Translations under genes and position numbers: made by a program
From: an uncultured Bacillota bacterium
Lineage (GTDB): Bacteria; Bacillota; Clostridia; Peptostreptococcales; Anaerovoracaceae
Reading direction: 5' to 3'
Length of the DNA stretch: 17,363 nt
Assembly (NCBI GenBank): GCA_958448635.1
Contig: CAUDEQ010000042.1
Location: 1 to 17,363 of the forward strand
Shown: positions 5,714-13,791 of the stretch, in pieces
Position numbering within the stretch: position 1 is the stretch's first letter
How the letters are laid out: the number at the start of each line of letters is the position of its first letter
The notes under the pieces: model-generated
The model's input: only the letters and a program-made list of their open reading frames with translations
Told to the model about the DNA's origin: nothing
Database searches by the model: none

Positions 5714-6562
5714 ATGAAAACAATTGGCGTTCTCGGTACGGGAACAATGGGCGCCGGAATCATTCAGGTATGCGCACAGAAGGGCTTCGATGTAGTTCTG
5801 AGAGCAAGAAGACAGTCATCGGTGGACAAGGGTATCGCAACAGTAGAGAAGAATCTTGACAGACTCATCAAGAAAGAAAAGATCACTGAAGCTGACAAGG
5901 CTGAGATCATGGGAAGGATCAAGGGCTCAACTGATATCGAAATCATCAAGGACGCTGATCTTGTAATAGAAGCAGCTACAGAGGATATGGAAGCAAAGAA
6001 GGCTCTGTTCCAGGAGCTGGATGCGCTTTGCAAGCCTGAAGCTATCATCGCAACAAACACATCTGCACTTTCCATCACGGAAATCGCAGCAGCTACCAAC
6101 AGACCTGACAAGATCATCGGAATGCACTTCTTTAACCCTGTTCCTGCAATGAAGCTGGTTGAGATCGTTAAGGGACTGGCAACTTCCGACGAAACAAGAG
6201 AAACTATCCTTGACCTTACAAGAACTTTAGGAAAGACTCCTGTAGACGTTGAAGAGGCTCCTGGTTTCGTAGTAAACAGAATCCTGATCCCTATGATAAA
6301 CGAGGGTATAGGCATCCTGGCTGACGGCGTTGCCGATGCAGAAGGCATCGATACAGCAATGCAGCTTGGCGCAAACCACCCAATGGGACCTCTCGCACTG
6401 GGAGATCTGGTAGGTCTGGACGTTTGCCTGGCTATCATGGAAACTCTGTACAACGAATACGGCGATCCTAAGTACAGACCTCATCCACTTCTCAAGAAGA
6501 TGGTAAGAGCAGGCAAGCTGGGAAGAAAGACAGGCGAAGGCTTCTACGATTACAGCAAATAA
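5714..6562 (+). CDS. hbd: 3-hydroxybutyryl-CoA dehydrogenase, probably NADP-preferring
   Basis: Interconverts acetoacetyl-CoA and 3-hydroxybutyryl-CoA in the fermentative butyrate/crotonyl-CoA pathway; 282 residues, the usual length. The N-terminal Rossmann motif is GTGTMGAG (8-15). The catalytic region has NTS (115-117), His138 in MHFFNP and Asn188 in VNRI. The C-terminal helical domain ends GRKTGEGFYDYSK. After the second strand the sequence is VVLRARRQSS, where NAD-type members have an acidic residue (as in VLRD). The arginines instead suggest binding of the NADP 2'-phosphate. The ATG follows AAGGAGG with eight bases. Codon choice is strongly biased toward few codons (GAAGCT, AAGAAG, ATC), unlike the genes from 7188 on, and suggests high expression. 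No thiolase or crotonase gene is adjacent. Confidence 0.93.
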   Translation: MKTIGVLGTGTMGAGIIQVCAQKGFDVVLRARRQSSVDKGIATVEKNLDRLIKKEKITEADKAEIMGRIKGSTDIEIIKDADLVIEAATEDMEAKKALFQELDALCKPEAIIATNTSALSITEIAAATNRPDKIIGMHFFNPVPAMKLVEIVKGLATSDETRETILDLTRTLGKTPVDVEEAPGFVVNRILIPMINEGIGILADGVADAEGIDTAMQLGANHPMGPLALGDLVGLDVCLAIMETLYNEYGDPKYRPHPLLKKMVRAGKLGRKTGEGFYDYSK

Positions 6563-7187
6563 AAGGTGCATTTTAAGTGAGACTGCATCTATTGAGTATT
6601 TTATAGTTACAGTCTATGAAAAAAGGCTGTAGATTATAAACAGAAAGCTTATATGATTAAAGGTCAATCCATATTTTAAGTACAATCAACATAACTTTGG
6701 AAGGAATGACGTCAGAAGCTTTTAGGGATATTTGTTTGAGGGAAAACTGAACAGTGCGAAGAAGGAGCTTCTTAAGTGAAGCTCCTTTTAGAATGTATAT
6801 GATTTAATTTTATCTGTTCAGTGGATGATTATCGACCATTAGGTGCCGGTTCGCCCCATATTACAAATTGGAATCTGTTTCTAATATGGTTGAAGTTATG
6901 ATATTTACAACCACAGATGATTTACACCAGAAGGAGCTTGACTGCCAGCTTAGGAAACCGCCCAACAGCAACATAAGTTCTTCAAGTCCACACAGCTTTT
7001 GAACTGGTCATGTCCCTCAACACTTTTATAGTCTATAATGTGTTCGTCAATTTATAGATCTATTTCATGACATGTATTTAAGCTGTATGAGCCTGCTATG
7101 GAATAATAGAATAAAAGTATCCAATATAATGACTTGATTGCTTTATTTATTAGGTTTTATTTATGAAAGCTGTAAATCTCTTAATAT
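6563..7187. other. Long intergenic region with no recognisable gene
   Basis: 625 bases separate hbd from the convergent amidohydrolase gene. Besides the terminator at 6762-6790, an imperfect hairpin lies at 6601-6639 (TACAGTC...GGCTGTA core). Segment 6830-7005 has higher GC than its flanks and holds short ORFs on both strands (about 40-50 codons). None has a ribosome site, and none resembles a family I know. It could be a worn gene fragment. The segment marks the change from GC-richer core genes to the AT-richer island. Confidence 0.4.
6762..6790 (+). terminator. Intrinsic terminator downstream of hbd
   Basis: A perfect 10-bp stem AAGGAGCTTC (6762-6771) / GAAGCTCCTT (6778-6787) with loop TTAAGT, running into TTTTA. 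It is 200 bases after the hbd stop, implying a long 3' untranslated region. An alternative small hairpin AAGAAG-GAG-CTTCTT overlaps its left arm. Confidence 0.65.
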
Positions 7188-8723
7188 TTACTCTTTTGGG
7201 CGTTCGTAAACTATTTTTCCTTCAGAGATGGTGCCAAGGATCTTAATTTCATTTATTTTTGTTGGTGTATTGTATGGGTTGTTGTTAAGTACAGTAAAGT
7301 CAGCATAATATCTTTCTTTGATGGTTCCTCGTTCATTCTCTTCAAAAGCAGCATATGCAGCATTATATGTATAAGCTTTTAGGGCATCTGTAACACTCAT
7401 ACGGCGGACATCATATCTTCCATTTACAAGACCATGTATTCCGGTAAGCGGGTTTAAACTATTAACAGGTGCATCTGATCCTCCTGCAACAATAATACCT
7501 TTGTCGAGGTTGTACTTATATTGCTCCATCCTGTATGCTCTTTCAGAGCCAAACCATTGTTCGATTGCTCCTCCAGGAACATCGTATAAATAAGTGTATT
7601 CCGGTTGCTGACTAACCACGATACCGAGTTTAGCGGCCATATTTATGTGAGATTCTCTTGGAAGCGTGAAATGTTCTATCCTGAGTCTTAGATTTTTCTG
7701 ACCCTGCTCGGCGATAACACGCCGGTATGCATCGAGGACCTGATCTATGGCTCTTTCTCCCATGGCATGAAATGCTATTTGCTTTCCGTCTGCATAAGCC
7801 TTAGACGTTAGTTGGTATATTTCGGAGTCTTTGTGGTATAGATCCCCACGGACCTCCGGCTTGCATGTATATGGTTCATCTAGAGCCATTGTATAGTCCA
7901 GATCTGCACCGTCTAAAGTTAGACATCCACCATGTCGTGGCAAGCCATATCTTATGGCTTTTTCGTAATTCCATACTTGAGGATATAGCACACAGTGAAA
8001 AGGTAGGTCACCTTTCTCGAGTCTATTTAGCCACAAATCGATGTCTTTATCTTTTGATACCATCATGCCTTCAAGACAGTGGGCTGTCGTAATACCGTTT
8101 TCTGTACACATTTTACCAAAAAGATCTATGTAGTGTTCATACTGCTGATCGAATACACTGTCTATCAGTTCAGCCATAGCATGAAAATGTGTTTCATCTT
8201 CTGTAAGCTCACCATTAAAGTGACCGCTCTCGTCTGTTCCAAATCCATAGGATTTATCCATAAAATTAATTGCTTTATAGGCAGCAGTATTTATCGAAGA
8301 GGAATGCAAAGTAATGCTGATAACCATCACCTTTTTTCCATGTGAAACGCTGTCCAGTTCAGAAATATTAGGAAAGCGACCTTCTTTAATATTTGAAATG
8401 ATAAAAAAAGGAGCAAAAACAAGCTCTTCAGTTGTAGTTCTACAGCGTTCTTCAATCTTTTCTAAAACATCACTCAGACTCATAGCATCTATGAGGTTCA
8501 CACCAGATAGCATCATTGCTGTATTTCCTGCATGTACATGAGAGTCAATTATACCGGGTATTATAGTCCCGTGCTCAAAATGCTTTACTGGCACACCCTC
8601 AGGGATAGAACCATTGCCTACATGAATGATCTTTTTACCTCGAACTCCTACCCAAGATGCTTCAGGATTACTATCATCTAGTGTGTATATCCTCTCCCCT
8701 GTCAATATATAATCATAACTCAT
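7188..8723 (-). CDS. YtcJ-type metal-dependent amidohydrolase
   Basis: Predicted hydrolase of the amidohydrolase superfamily (Amidohydro_3, YtcJ/AepA-like; N-substituted formamide deformylase is one characterised relative), 511 residues, cytosolic. Visible metal-site motifs are HVH (62-64, IIDSHVHAG), His320 in FHAMGERAID, His352 in RIEH and Asp418 in GGSDAPV. A characteristic LDG...ALDEPY segment lies at 271-286. Where many relatives have a Lys before this DG segment, this protein reads CLTLDG, so the usual Lys appears absent. The ATG follows AGGAGG by eight bases. It is transcribed divergently from a second YtcJ-type gene at 9158. The two are only distantly similar, so they probably act on different or sequential substrates. 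The substrate is unknown. Confidence 0.85.
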   Translation of the reverse strand: MSYDYILTGERIYTLDDSNPEASWVGVRGKKIIHVGNGSIPEGVPVKHFEHGTIIPGIIDSHVHAGNTAMMLSGVNLIDAMSLSDVLEKIEERCRTTTEELVFAPFFIISNIKEGRFPNISELDSVSHGKKVMVISITLHSSSINTAAYKAINFMDKSYGFGTDESGHFNGELTEDETHFHAMAELIDSVFDQQYEHYIDLFGKMCTENGITTAHCLEGMMVSKDKDIDLWLNRLEKGDLPFHCVLYPQVWNYEKAIRYGLPRHGGCLTLDGADLDYTMALDEPYTCKPEVRGDLYHKDSEIYQLTSKAYADGKQIAFHAMGERAIDQVLDAYRRVIAEQGQKNLRLRIEHFTLPRESHINMAAKLGIVVSQQPEYTYLYDVPGGAIEQWFGSERAYRMEQYKYNLDKGIIVAGGSDAPVNSLNPLTGIHGLVNGRYDVRRMSVTDALKAYTYNAAYAAFEENERGTIKERYYADFTVLNNNPYNTPTKINEIKILGTISEGKIVYERPKE

Positions 8724-8772
8724 AATAGCAACCTCCTATTCTTGTATCAGATGCGTCTTGATAACACTTGGT

Positions 8773-8817
8773 TTACAATAACTTTTGTATTATATTGTAA
8801 TGATAACATGGCATGTT
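8773..8817 (-). promoter_or_regulatory. Promoter with two dyads upstream of the minus-strand amidohydrolase
   Basis: On the minus strand a perfect TATAAT (8789-8794) has 17 bases to AACATG (8812-8817), a poor -35. That -35 position is exactly one arm of a perfect palindrome AACATG-G-CATGTT (8805-8817). A second perfect dyad TTACAATA-N12-TATTGTAA (8773-8780, 8793-8800) brackets the -10. The poor -35 with operators over both elements suggests an activated or repressed promoter. A perfect plus-strand TTGACA lies at 8822-8827 without a matching -10. Confidence 0.5.
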
Positions 8818-8920
8818 TTTTTTGACAATTCAAAATACGCATGACAGAAAAGTACGTACAGTAGTGTAAAATGAATAATAGAGGCAACAACCTCCAGTTC
8901 AAATATACAGAAAAAATAAT

Positions 8921-8946
8921 CCGGAAAGGAGGTAATAATGGCTTAA
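8921..8946 (+). other. Perfect ribosome site followed by a two-codon ORF (Met-Ala-stop)
   Basis: AAAGGAGG (8925-8932) is followed after five bases by ATG GCT TAA at 8938-8946, with another TAA directly after. The site is as strong as that of any real gene in the window, yet it opens only two codons. A small hairpin GAGG-CAACAA-CCTC lies upstream (8881-8894). A possible stem CCGAGAAAA / TTTTTTCGG (8950-8975) lies downstream. It may be the start of a lost gene, or a leader minigene in the transcript of the gene at 9158. Confidence 0.45.
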
Positions 8947-9059
8947 TAACCGAGAAAAGAAATATATTTTTTCGGGGCTGCTAAGATGATGACGATGCAT
9001 TAATTCACTTGATTAGTATATATATTATATGAATTCATATCTACAATAAAAAAACATTA

Positions 9060-9110
9060 AAATAATAAACTTAAAGTTTATTATTTCATATTTATATGTT
9101 ATGGTATACT
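9060..9110 (+). promoter_or_regulatory. Operator palindrome and extended -10 promoter for the plus-strand amidohydrolase
   Basis: A perfect dyad with 13-base arms, 9060-9072 and 9074-9086 (core AAACTT-A-AAGTTT), is followed by an extended -10, TGG-TATACT (9102-9110). The right arm of the dyad covers the -35 position, as for a repressor-controlled promoter. A further 14-bp palindrome ATATGAATTCATAT lies at 9027-9040. The predicted RNA start near 9117 rules out the in-frame ATG at 9101 as a start. Confidence 0.5.
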
Positions 9111-9157
9111 TATATTTAATACAGGCATACACTTTGTTTCAAGAAGGAGGCTATGAA

Positions 9158-10783
9158 ATGAGCAATACTATTACTATTTTAAAAGGGAACGCTATCTTTG
9201 ATGGTACCGGAAGTGAACCTTTTGCCGGTGCAATCGTAGTAGAAGGAAACCGGATAAAAGAGGTCATCCGTGGTATAGATCCAAAGCTTCCGGCCTATCC
9301 TGGTGCAAATGTACAAATAATGGAATATGACAACAATCTTATAATGCCGGGATTTAACGACTGCCATACACATATATCCCAAGGAGCTTTTCTGGATGAT
9401 GAAAATTTTGGAATTAATGTCTTGGAAGCACCAAGCAAAAAAGATGCTGTAATGATGCTAAAAGATTTTGGCGATACGCATCCAGAGAATGAATGGATTA
9501 TAGGCTTTATGATGAATAACCTCTTATGGGAAGATCAAACTTTACCGACAAGATATGATATTGATGCTGTGATTGCAGACAGACCTGCAGTTTTTCAGTT
9601 GGCTGACTTGCATACAATCATTGCAAACACATGTGCGATAGAAAAAGTCGGATACACCGATAACACTCCTAATCCAGAAGATGGTATTTTAGAAAAAGAT
9701 GAAAATGGAGTTCTAAATGGACGTTTCTTCGATGGTGCAAGTTTTATTTTTACGGAAGCGATTTATAACGCATCTGATGATGTATATCTTAGTGTATATC
9801 GAAATTTCTTTAAGAAGTTGAGTCGCCTGGGAATTACATCTACCAGCCTTTTATCCCCTTTTGGAGTATCAAAGGATCCTGTTAAGATTTACGAAAAGAT
9901 GGAGGAAAATGGTGAGCTTACTGCACGTGTATGTCTATACCCAAACCTTGCAGAATATGAAAAAAACAGCTATGATGAACTGCTTGCCAAGCATCATGAT
10001 GGAAAAATACGTCTCCAGGGATTAAAACAGCTCATAGATGGTGTTACTGCTGTATTTACTGCATATTTATTGGAGCCATATACAAACAATCCTGAAACTT
10101 GCGGAAAAACATCCATTGAGCTAGATGTTTTTCATGAACAGATGATGAAAGCAATTGCTGATGGCAGGCCGGTTAGAGTACACACAATAGGTGACAAAGC
10201 TATTCGTGTAGTTCTCGACTATTTTGAGGAAGCAAAAGAAAAATATGGGGAGCAAGGTCTCCGTCACGTTCAAGAACACATTGAAAACGTCCACCCAGAT
10301 GATATAGGACGTTTTGCAGAGCTGGGTGTTGCATGTGCAATGCAGCCTATGCATATGCTCTTCGATCTTGAAGGCGACGATAAAGAAAAAGCGATAGGAC
10401 CTGAAAGATGTAAACATGCATGGCCTATGCGCGAGATTCTTGATACCGGTGCAGTGGTTGGACTCAGCTCCGATTTTCCTGTAGTAGAAATTGAACCGCT
10501 ACATGAAGTATATGGTGCTGTAACGCGCCAAACGTTCTCCGGCAAACCTGATGGAGGTTGGTATCCTGAGCAAAAAATCACTCTTGCCGAAGCATTGAAA
10601 GCATACACATGGGGTTCTGCGTACATTGAAGGTTGCGAAAATGATTTTGGAACTTTGGAAGAAGGAAAACTTGCTGATATTATAGTTCTCGATAGGAATT
10701 TATTTGATATTGAGCCTATAGATTTTATTGATGGTGAGGCAGTGCTCACTATGCTAGATGGGCAGATTGTATATCAAAAATAA
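9158..10783 (+). CDS. YtcJ-type metal-dependent amidohydrolase
   Basis: Second Amidohydro_3 (YtcJ-like) enzyme, 541 residues, cytosolic. The N-terminal beta-sandwich strand (ILKGNAIFDGTGSEPFAGAI) leads to CHTH (69-72, metal-binding His70 and His72). Then come LKQLIDGVTAVFTAYLLEPY (289-308, with the family Lys), HTIGDKAI (342-349), VQEHIE (His374) and SSDFPV (Asp439). The C-terminal GTLEEGKLADIIVLDRNLFD is typical of this superfamily. The start is the ATG at 9158, seven bases after AAGAAGGAGG; an in-frame ATG at 9101 lies within the promoter. It is divergent from the amidohydrolase at 7188-8723 and ends at a bidirectional terminator. It is likely one hydrolytic step of the local catabolic set; the substrate is unknown. 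Confidence 0.87.
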   Translation: MSNTITILKGNAIFDGTGSEPFAGAIVVEGNRIKEVIRGIDPKLPAYPGANVQIMEYDNNLIMPGFNDCHTHISQGAFLDDENFGINVLEAPSKKDAVMMLKDFGDTHPENEWIIGFMMNNLLWEDQTLPTRYDIDAVIADRPAVFQLADLHTIIANTCAIEKVGYTDNTPNPEDGILEKDENGVLNGRFFDGASFIFTEAIYNASDDVYLSVYRNFFKKLSRLGITSTSLLSPFGVSKDPVKIYEKMEENGELTARVCLYPNLAEYEKNSYDELLAKHHDGKIRLQGLKQLIDGVTAVFTAYLLEPYTNNPETCGKTSIELDVFHEQMMKAIADGRPVRVHTIGDKAIRVVLDYFEEAKEKYGEQGLRHVQEHIENVHPDDIGRFAELGVACAMQPMHMLFDLEGDDKEKAIGPERCKHAWPMREILDTGAVVGLSSDFPVVEIEPLHEVYGAVTRQTFSGKPDGGWYPEQKITLAEALKAYTWGSAYIEGCENDFGTLEEGKLADIIVLDRNLFDIEPIDFIDGEAVLTMLDGQIVYQK

Positions 10784-10866
10784 ATTTTAAATGCATATAA
10801 ATGTATTTTTTGAAAAGTTTGCCAAAGGAGTATGTAAATACAACTCTGCAAGTTAGCAAAAAATAT

Positions 10867-10906
10867 AGCCTGCTATGAAAAATTATTCTTCATAGCAGGC
10901 TGTCTT
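10867..10906. terminator. Bidirectional intrinsic terminator between convergent genes
   Basis: A perfect 13-bp stem AGCCTGCTATGAA (10867-10879) / TTCATAGCAGGCT (10889-10901) with a nine-base loop. The plus strand continues GTCTTTTGC. The minus strand continues ATATTTTTTGC. It can therefore end both the amidohydrolase (plus) and permease (minus) transcripts. Confidence 0.8.
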
Positions 10907-10998
10907 TTGCTCTCTGTTCATAATATTCAAAGGCTTCTCCCAGAATATACTTGAAGCAGTATATATGTATTATAAATATAACTGTCTATCACATTTTA

Positions 10999-12444
10999 TC
11001 AATCATCTAGATAATTATCCGACTTTATCTTAGCCACAACTTCATCGAAGTCAATTTCTTTTTTCATTTTATATTTACCACTCTTACTCATAATTGTAAA
11101 TATTATGTATGGAATCAGAAAGCACGGAACGCCGAGTATTACTGTAAGTCTTGTCTCTGGATAATATGCAGTTACACAAAGCGCCATTGCAAGTATTAAT
11201 AAACCGATTATATTCGGCAATGGATAAAGCGGCGTACGAAATCTTAGACTTTTTTTCGATAGCCCGTTCTGTGACAATTTGTGCCTAAATCTCCATTGTG
11301 ATATACAGATTGCGGCCCAGCAGAAAATTGTAGACGTACCCGACATGGAAAGTAAGAACGAATAGAATGCGCCTGACTTATCAAGCGAGTAAATTAGTAA
11401 TATTATCCATACAACTATTAACGAAGAAACGGCTGCTGTTATAGGGACTCCTTTCTTTGTAGTTTTTCCTAAAAACAAAGGTGCCATTCCCTCTTTGGAA
11501 AGGGAATACATATCTCGTATAGCTGCGTACAGATTACAGTTGGCACATGACAAGGCAGCTATTATTATTATTAAATTAAACGCATGTGATAAAAGACCAA
11601 ATCCATTATATAGCATTGCATCTGCAAAGGCGCTAGATTCATAACTACAATATGTCCATGGCATAATTACAGCAACTAAAAATGTTGGTATAATGAACAG
11701 CAGAACAACTCTTATAGCTCCAGCATGTACCGCACTCGGCATAGTCTTTTCGGGATTTGGTGTCTCACCAGCTGTAATGGCTATAAACTCAATACCAGCA
11801 AAATTGGTAACGATTATGGACATATTAGCGACTATCGCCATGACACCAAGAGGGAACAATCCTCCTAAGCCTGTGAAATTGGATGTGCCTGGTCCTGCAT
11901 GGGTCCCTATAACGCCTAATGCGATAAGTACTGCGAAAACAACAAATACTATTATCGCTATAACCTTCGTCATCGCCAAAACAGACTCTATTTTACCCAA
12001 GCTACCTACTTGCCTTAAATTTATTAACGATATAATAGCGCAACCTATTACTGCTCCCATAAAAATTGAGATCTGCGGTATATACATATTTAAAATCGTG
12101 CCTATTACTATACATTCCGAAGGTATATATACTATAATAGCCACCCAATACGTCCACCCAACACCTGCAGCACATCCATTGGAAATAAACTCTCTGGAAT
12201 AGGCTACAAAAGATCCTGTTACCGGCATAGCAACTACTAGCTCGCCAAGGCAATAAAGAGTACAGAATACTAGTATGCCTCCCAATGTAAACGCCAAAAA
12301 TGCTGCGGGGCCTGTCATCTCTATAAAGCCGCCCACTCCATAGAAATAGGCAGAACCTATAACGCCTCCTAAAGATATCATCTGAACATGTAGTTTTTTT
12401 AGCCCTTTCTGTAATGTCCCTTCATGTATAATTTTATCTTCCAT
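10999..12444 (-). CDS. Amino acid permease, APC superfamily (AAT-like)
   Basis: Integral membrane transporter of 481 residues with about 12 hydrophobic helices. The N-terminus LQKGLKKLHVQMISLGGVIGSAYFYGVGG and the following LGELVVAMPVTGSFVAYSRE match the AAT branch (LysP, GabP and RocE types) of amino acid/polyamine/organocation permeases. It lies 30 bases behind the agmatine-deiminase-like gene on the same strand, so the two are probably one operon and the permease likely imports that enzyme's substrate. An exchanger like AguD is possible but not shown. AAAGGAG precedes the ATG by six bases and sits in the loop of a small hairpin. A bidirectional terminator lies downstream. Confidence 0.85.
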   Translation of the reverse strand: MEDKIIHEGTLQKGLKKLHVQMISLGGVIGSAYFYGVGGFIEMTGPAAFLAFTLGGILVFCTLYCLGELVVAMPVTGSFVAYSREFISNGCAAGVGWTYWVAIIVYIPSECIVIGTILNMYIPQISIFMGAVIGCAIISLINLRQVGSLGKIESVLAMTKVIAIIVFVVFAVLIALGVIGTHAGPGTSNFTGLGGLFPLGVMAIVANMSIIVTNFAGIEFIAITAGETPNPEKTMPSAVHAGAIRVVLLFIIPTFLVAVIMPWTYCSYESSAFADAMLYNGFGLLSHAFNLIIIIAALSCANCNLYAAIRDMYSLSKEGMAPLFLGKTTKKGVPITAAVSSLIVVWIILLIYSLDKSGAFYSFLLSMSGTSTIFCWAAICISQWRFRHKLSQNGLSKKSLRFRTPLYPLPNIIGLLILAMALCVTAYYPETRLTVILGVPCFLIPYIIFTIMSKSGKYKMKKEIDFDEVVAKIKSDNYLDD

Positions 12445-12461
12445 GTAGAACTCCTTTCTAC
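12445..12461 (-). promoter_or_regulatory. Ribosome site presented in a hairpin loop
   Basis: On the minus strand GTAGAA-AGGAG-TTCTAC forms a perfect 6-bp stem with the ribosome site AGGAG in the loop, immediately before the permease ATG at 12444. This could tune permease translation relative to the upstream enzyme gene. The stem is short and may be chance. Confidence 0.35.
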
Positions 12462-12474
12462 AAAATACTCTGCA

Positions 12475-13584
12475 TTATTTTTTATACTGGGCTTTTGGCT
12501 GCTGCAGCGTCATACAATGGACATTCCCTCCTGCCAATGACCATTCTCTAGTATATATAGGAACAATATCTCTGTCAGGATATATTTCCTGCATTTTTTC
12601 CATCGCTTCTTTATCACGTGGATCTCCAAATTGCGGTACTAAAACGGCGCCATTAATCAAATATGAATTTATGTATGTTACTGCTAAAGGTAATCCGGAA
12701 TTTCTAGGAGCTGCATCTTGGCAGATGTCAACACCCTCATTTTCCTCTTCGGTAATATAAAGTACATCGGGTATATGAATCTTTATAATTTCAAATTTTC
12801 TGCCCTTTGCATCGGTCTCATTGGAAAGAATATCATAAGCTTCCTTTAAACATTCGTATTGCGGATGTTTAGGATCATCTACCCATGAAAGAACTATAAC
12901 CCCAGGTCTGGCAAAAAAGCATACATCATCAACATGTCCATCGGTTTCGTCAAAAGCCATACCGTTCTTGAGCCATATAACCTTATCTATATTCATATAT
13001 TCTTTCAGGTTTTTCTCGGTCTCTTCCTTGCTCATATTTCCATTTCTATTATGATTCATAAATACCTGTTCAGTAACAATAAGAGTGCCCTCTCCATCTA
13101 CCTGAGTGGCTCCATTTTCAAGGACAAAATGGGTAGCATCATATCTATCGCAGTCTTCAATTTCCAGAATTTTTTGCCCTACCTGAGAATCCAGCTTCCA
13201 AGGGAAGTAAAGGCCGCCTTCAAGGCCGCCGTAAGCGTTCCAGCCCCAATGTACTCCACGAACTTCTCCATTATCATTTATAACAAAACTTGGTCCTTTA
13301 TCCTGAGTCCATGCATCATCAGTAGACATTTCAATAACTCTTACTTCTTCTGGAAGTCTTGCTCTCGCATTCTCATATTGTGCTGCAGAAACAAGAACTG
13401 TCAATGGTTCATATTTCACAAGTTTTGTAGCGACATCAACAAAAACTTTTTGTGCTGGTTTTGCTCCATCTCTCCATGTATCTGTCCGCTCCGGCCAAAT
13501 GAGCCATGAGCGTTCATGTTCTTCAAACTCTCCAGGCATTCTAAAACCGTCTTTTTTAGGGGTGCTTTTTAATGTTCTTGCCAT
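12475..13584 (-). CDS. aguA: Agmatine deiminase-like enzyme (PAD_porph family)
   Basis: Predicted guanidine/amidine hydrolase of 369 residues, cytosolic; agmatine deiminase yields N-carbamoylputrescine and ammonia. Family residues are seen: PERTDTWRDGAKPAQ near the N-terminus, Asp95, Glu156, His217 and Asp219 in ETDGHVDDV, and catalytic Cys357 in AGGNVHC. Three positions near the active site are unusual. AWTQDKGP has Gln94 where relatives usually have Arg (RDxGP). ENGATQVDGEG has Asn157 and Gln161 where LEGGSxHxDGxG is usual. The fold and chemistry look intact but the substrate may differ. No carbamate kinase, putrescine carbamoyltransferase or N-carbamoylputrescine amidase is adjacent. AAGGAGG precedes the ATG by eight bases. 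Transcription starts within the 13613-13666 palindrome. Confidence 0.8.
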   Translation of the reverse strand: MARTLKSTPKKDGFRMPGEFEEHERSWLIWPERTDTWRDGAKPAQKVFVDVATKLVKYEPLTVLVSAAQYENARARLPEEVRVIEMSTDDAWTQDKGPSFVINDNGEVRGVHWGWNAYGGLEGGLYFPWKLDSQVGQKILEIEDCDRYDATHFVLENGATQVDGEGTLIVTEQVFMNHNRNGNMSKEETEKNLKEYMNIDKVIWLKNGMAFDETDGHVDDVCFFARPGVIVLSWVDDPKHPQYECLKEAYDILSNETDAKGRKFEIIKIHIPDVLYITEEENEGVDICQDAAPRNSGLPLAVTYINSYLINGAVLVPQFGDPRDKEAMEKMQEIYPDRDIVPIYTREWSLAGGNVHCMTLQQPKAQYKK

Positions 13585-13612
13585 TTTTATTTCCTCCTTG
13601 TGTCAATAGTAA

Positions 13613-13666
13613 AAATTAATATAGCATTACAGACCGACCGGTCGGTCTGTAATGCTATATTAATTT
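13613..13666. promoter_or_regulatory. Perfect 54-bp palindrome: TetR-type operator with symmetric extended -10 boxes
   Basis: Bases 13613-13639 and 13640-13666 are exact inverse copies. The centre is GACCGACCGGTCGGTC, the kind of GC-rich dyad bound by TetR-family repressors. Each arm carries TGC-TATATT, an extended -10 (13653-13661 on plus, mirrored at 13618-13626 on minus). The element can thus fire both ways, with the repressor site between. The minus promoter starts about 27 bases before the aguA-like ATG. As a cruciform or hairpin it could also form in RNA or single-stranded DNA. Confidence 0.75.
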
Positions 13667-13725
13667 ATTTTCTGAAAATTGTCAAGTGAATTTCTAAATA
13701 TAAACGTACAGGCCTAAAGAATGAT

Positions 13726-13760
13726 TTGACTTGATAGTTTTTTTGAAATAAAATATTTCA
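13726..13760 (+). promoter_or_regulatory. Promoter and dyad upstream of tetR
   Basis: TTGACT (13726-13731) and TAAAAT (13749-13754) are 17 bases apart, each five of six matches to consensus. The -10 is embedded in a perfect dyad TGAAATA-AAA-TATTTCA (13744-13760), a candidate operator distinct from the 54-bp palindrome. The RNA would start near 13761, 30 bases before the tetR ATG. Confidence 0.6.
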
Positions 13761-13791
13761 GTAATTATACATATCTAATTGGAGTAAATAT

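Noticed and set aside
5764..6453. 229-codon minus-strand ORF opposite hbd
   Set aside because: Antisense shadow produced by the strong codon bias of hbd.
6830..7005. Short ORFs in the hbd-amidohydrolase gap, possibly a gene remnant
   Set aside because: About 40-50 codons, no ribosome site, no recognisable motif; kept only as a remark on the gap.
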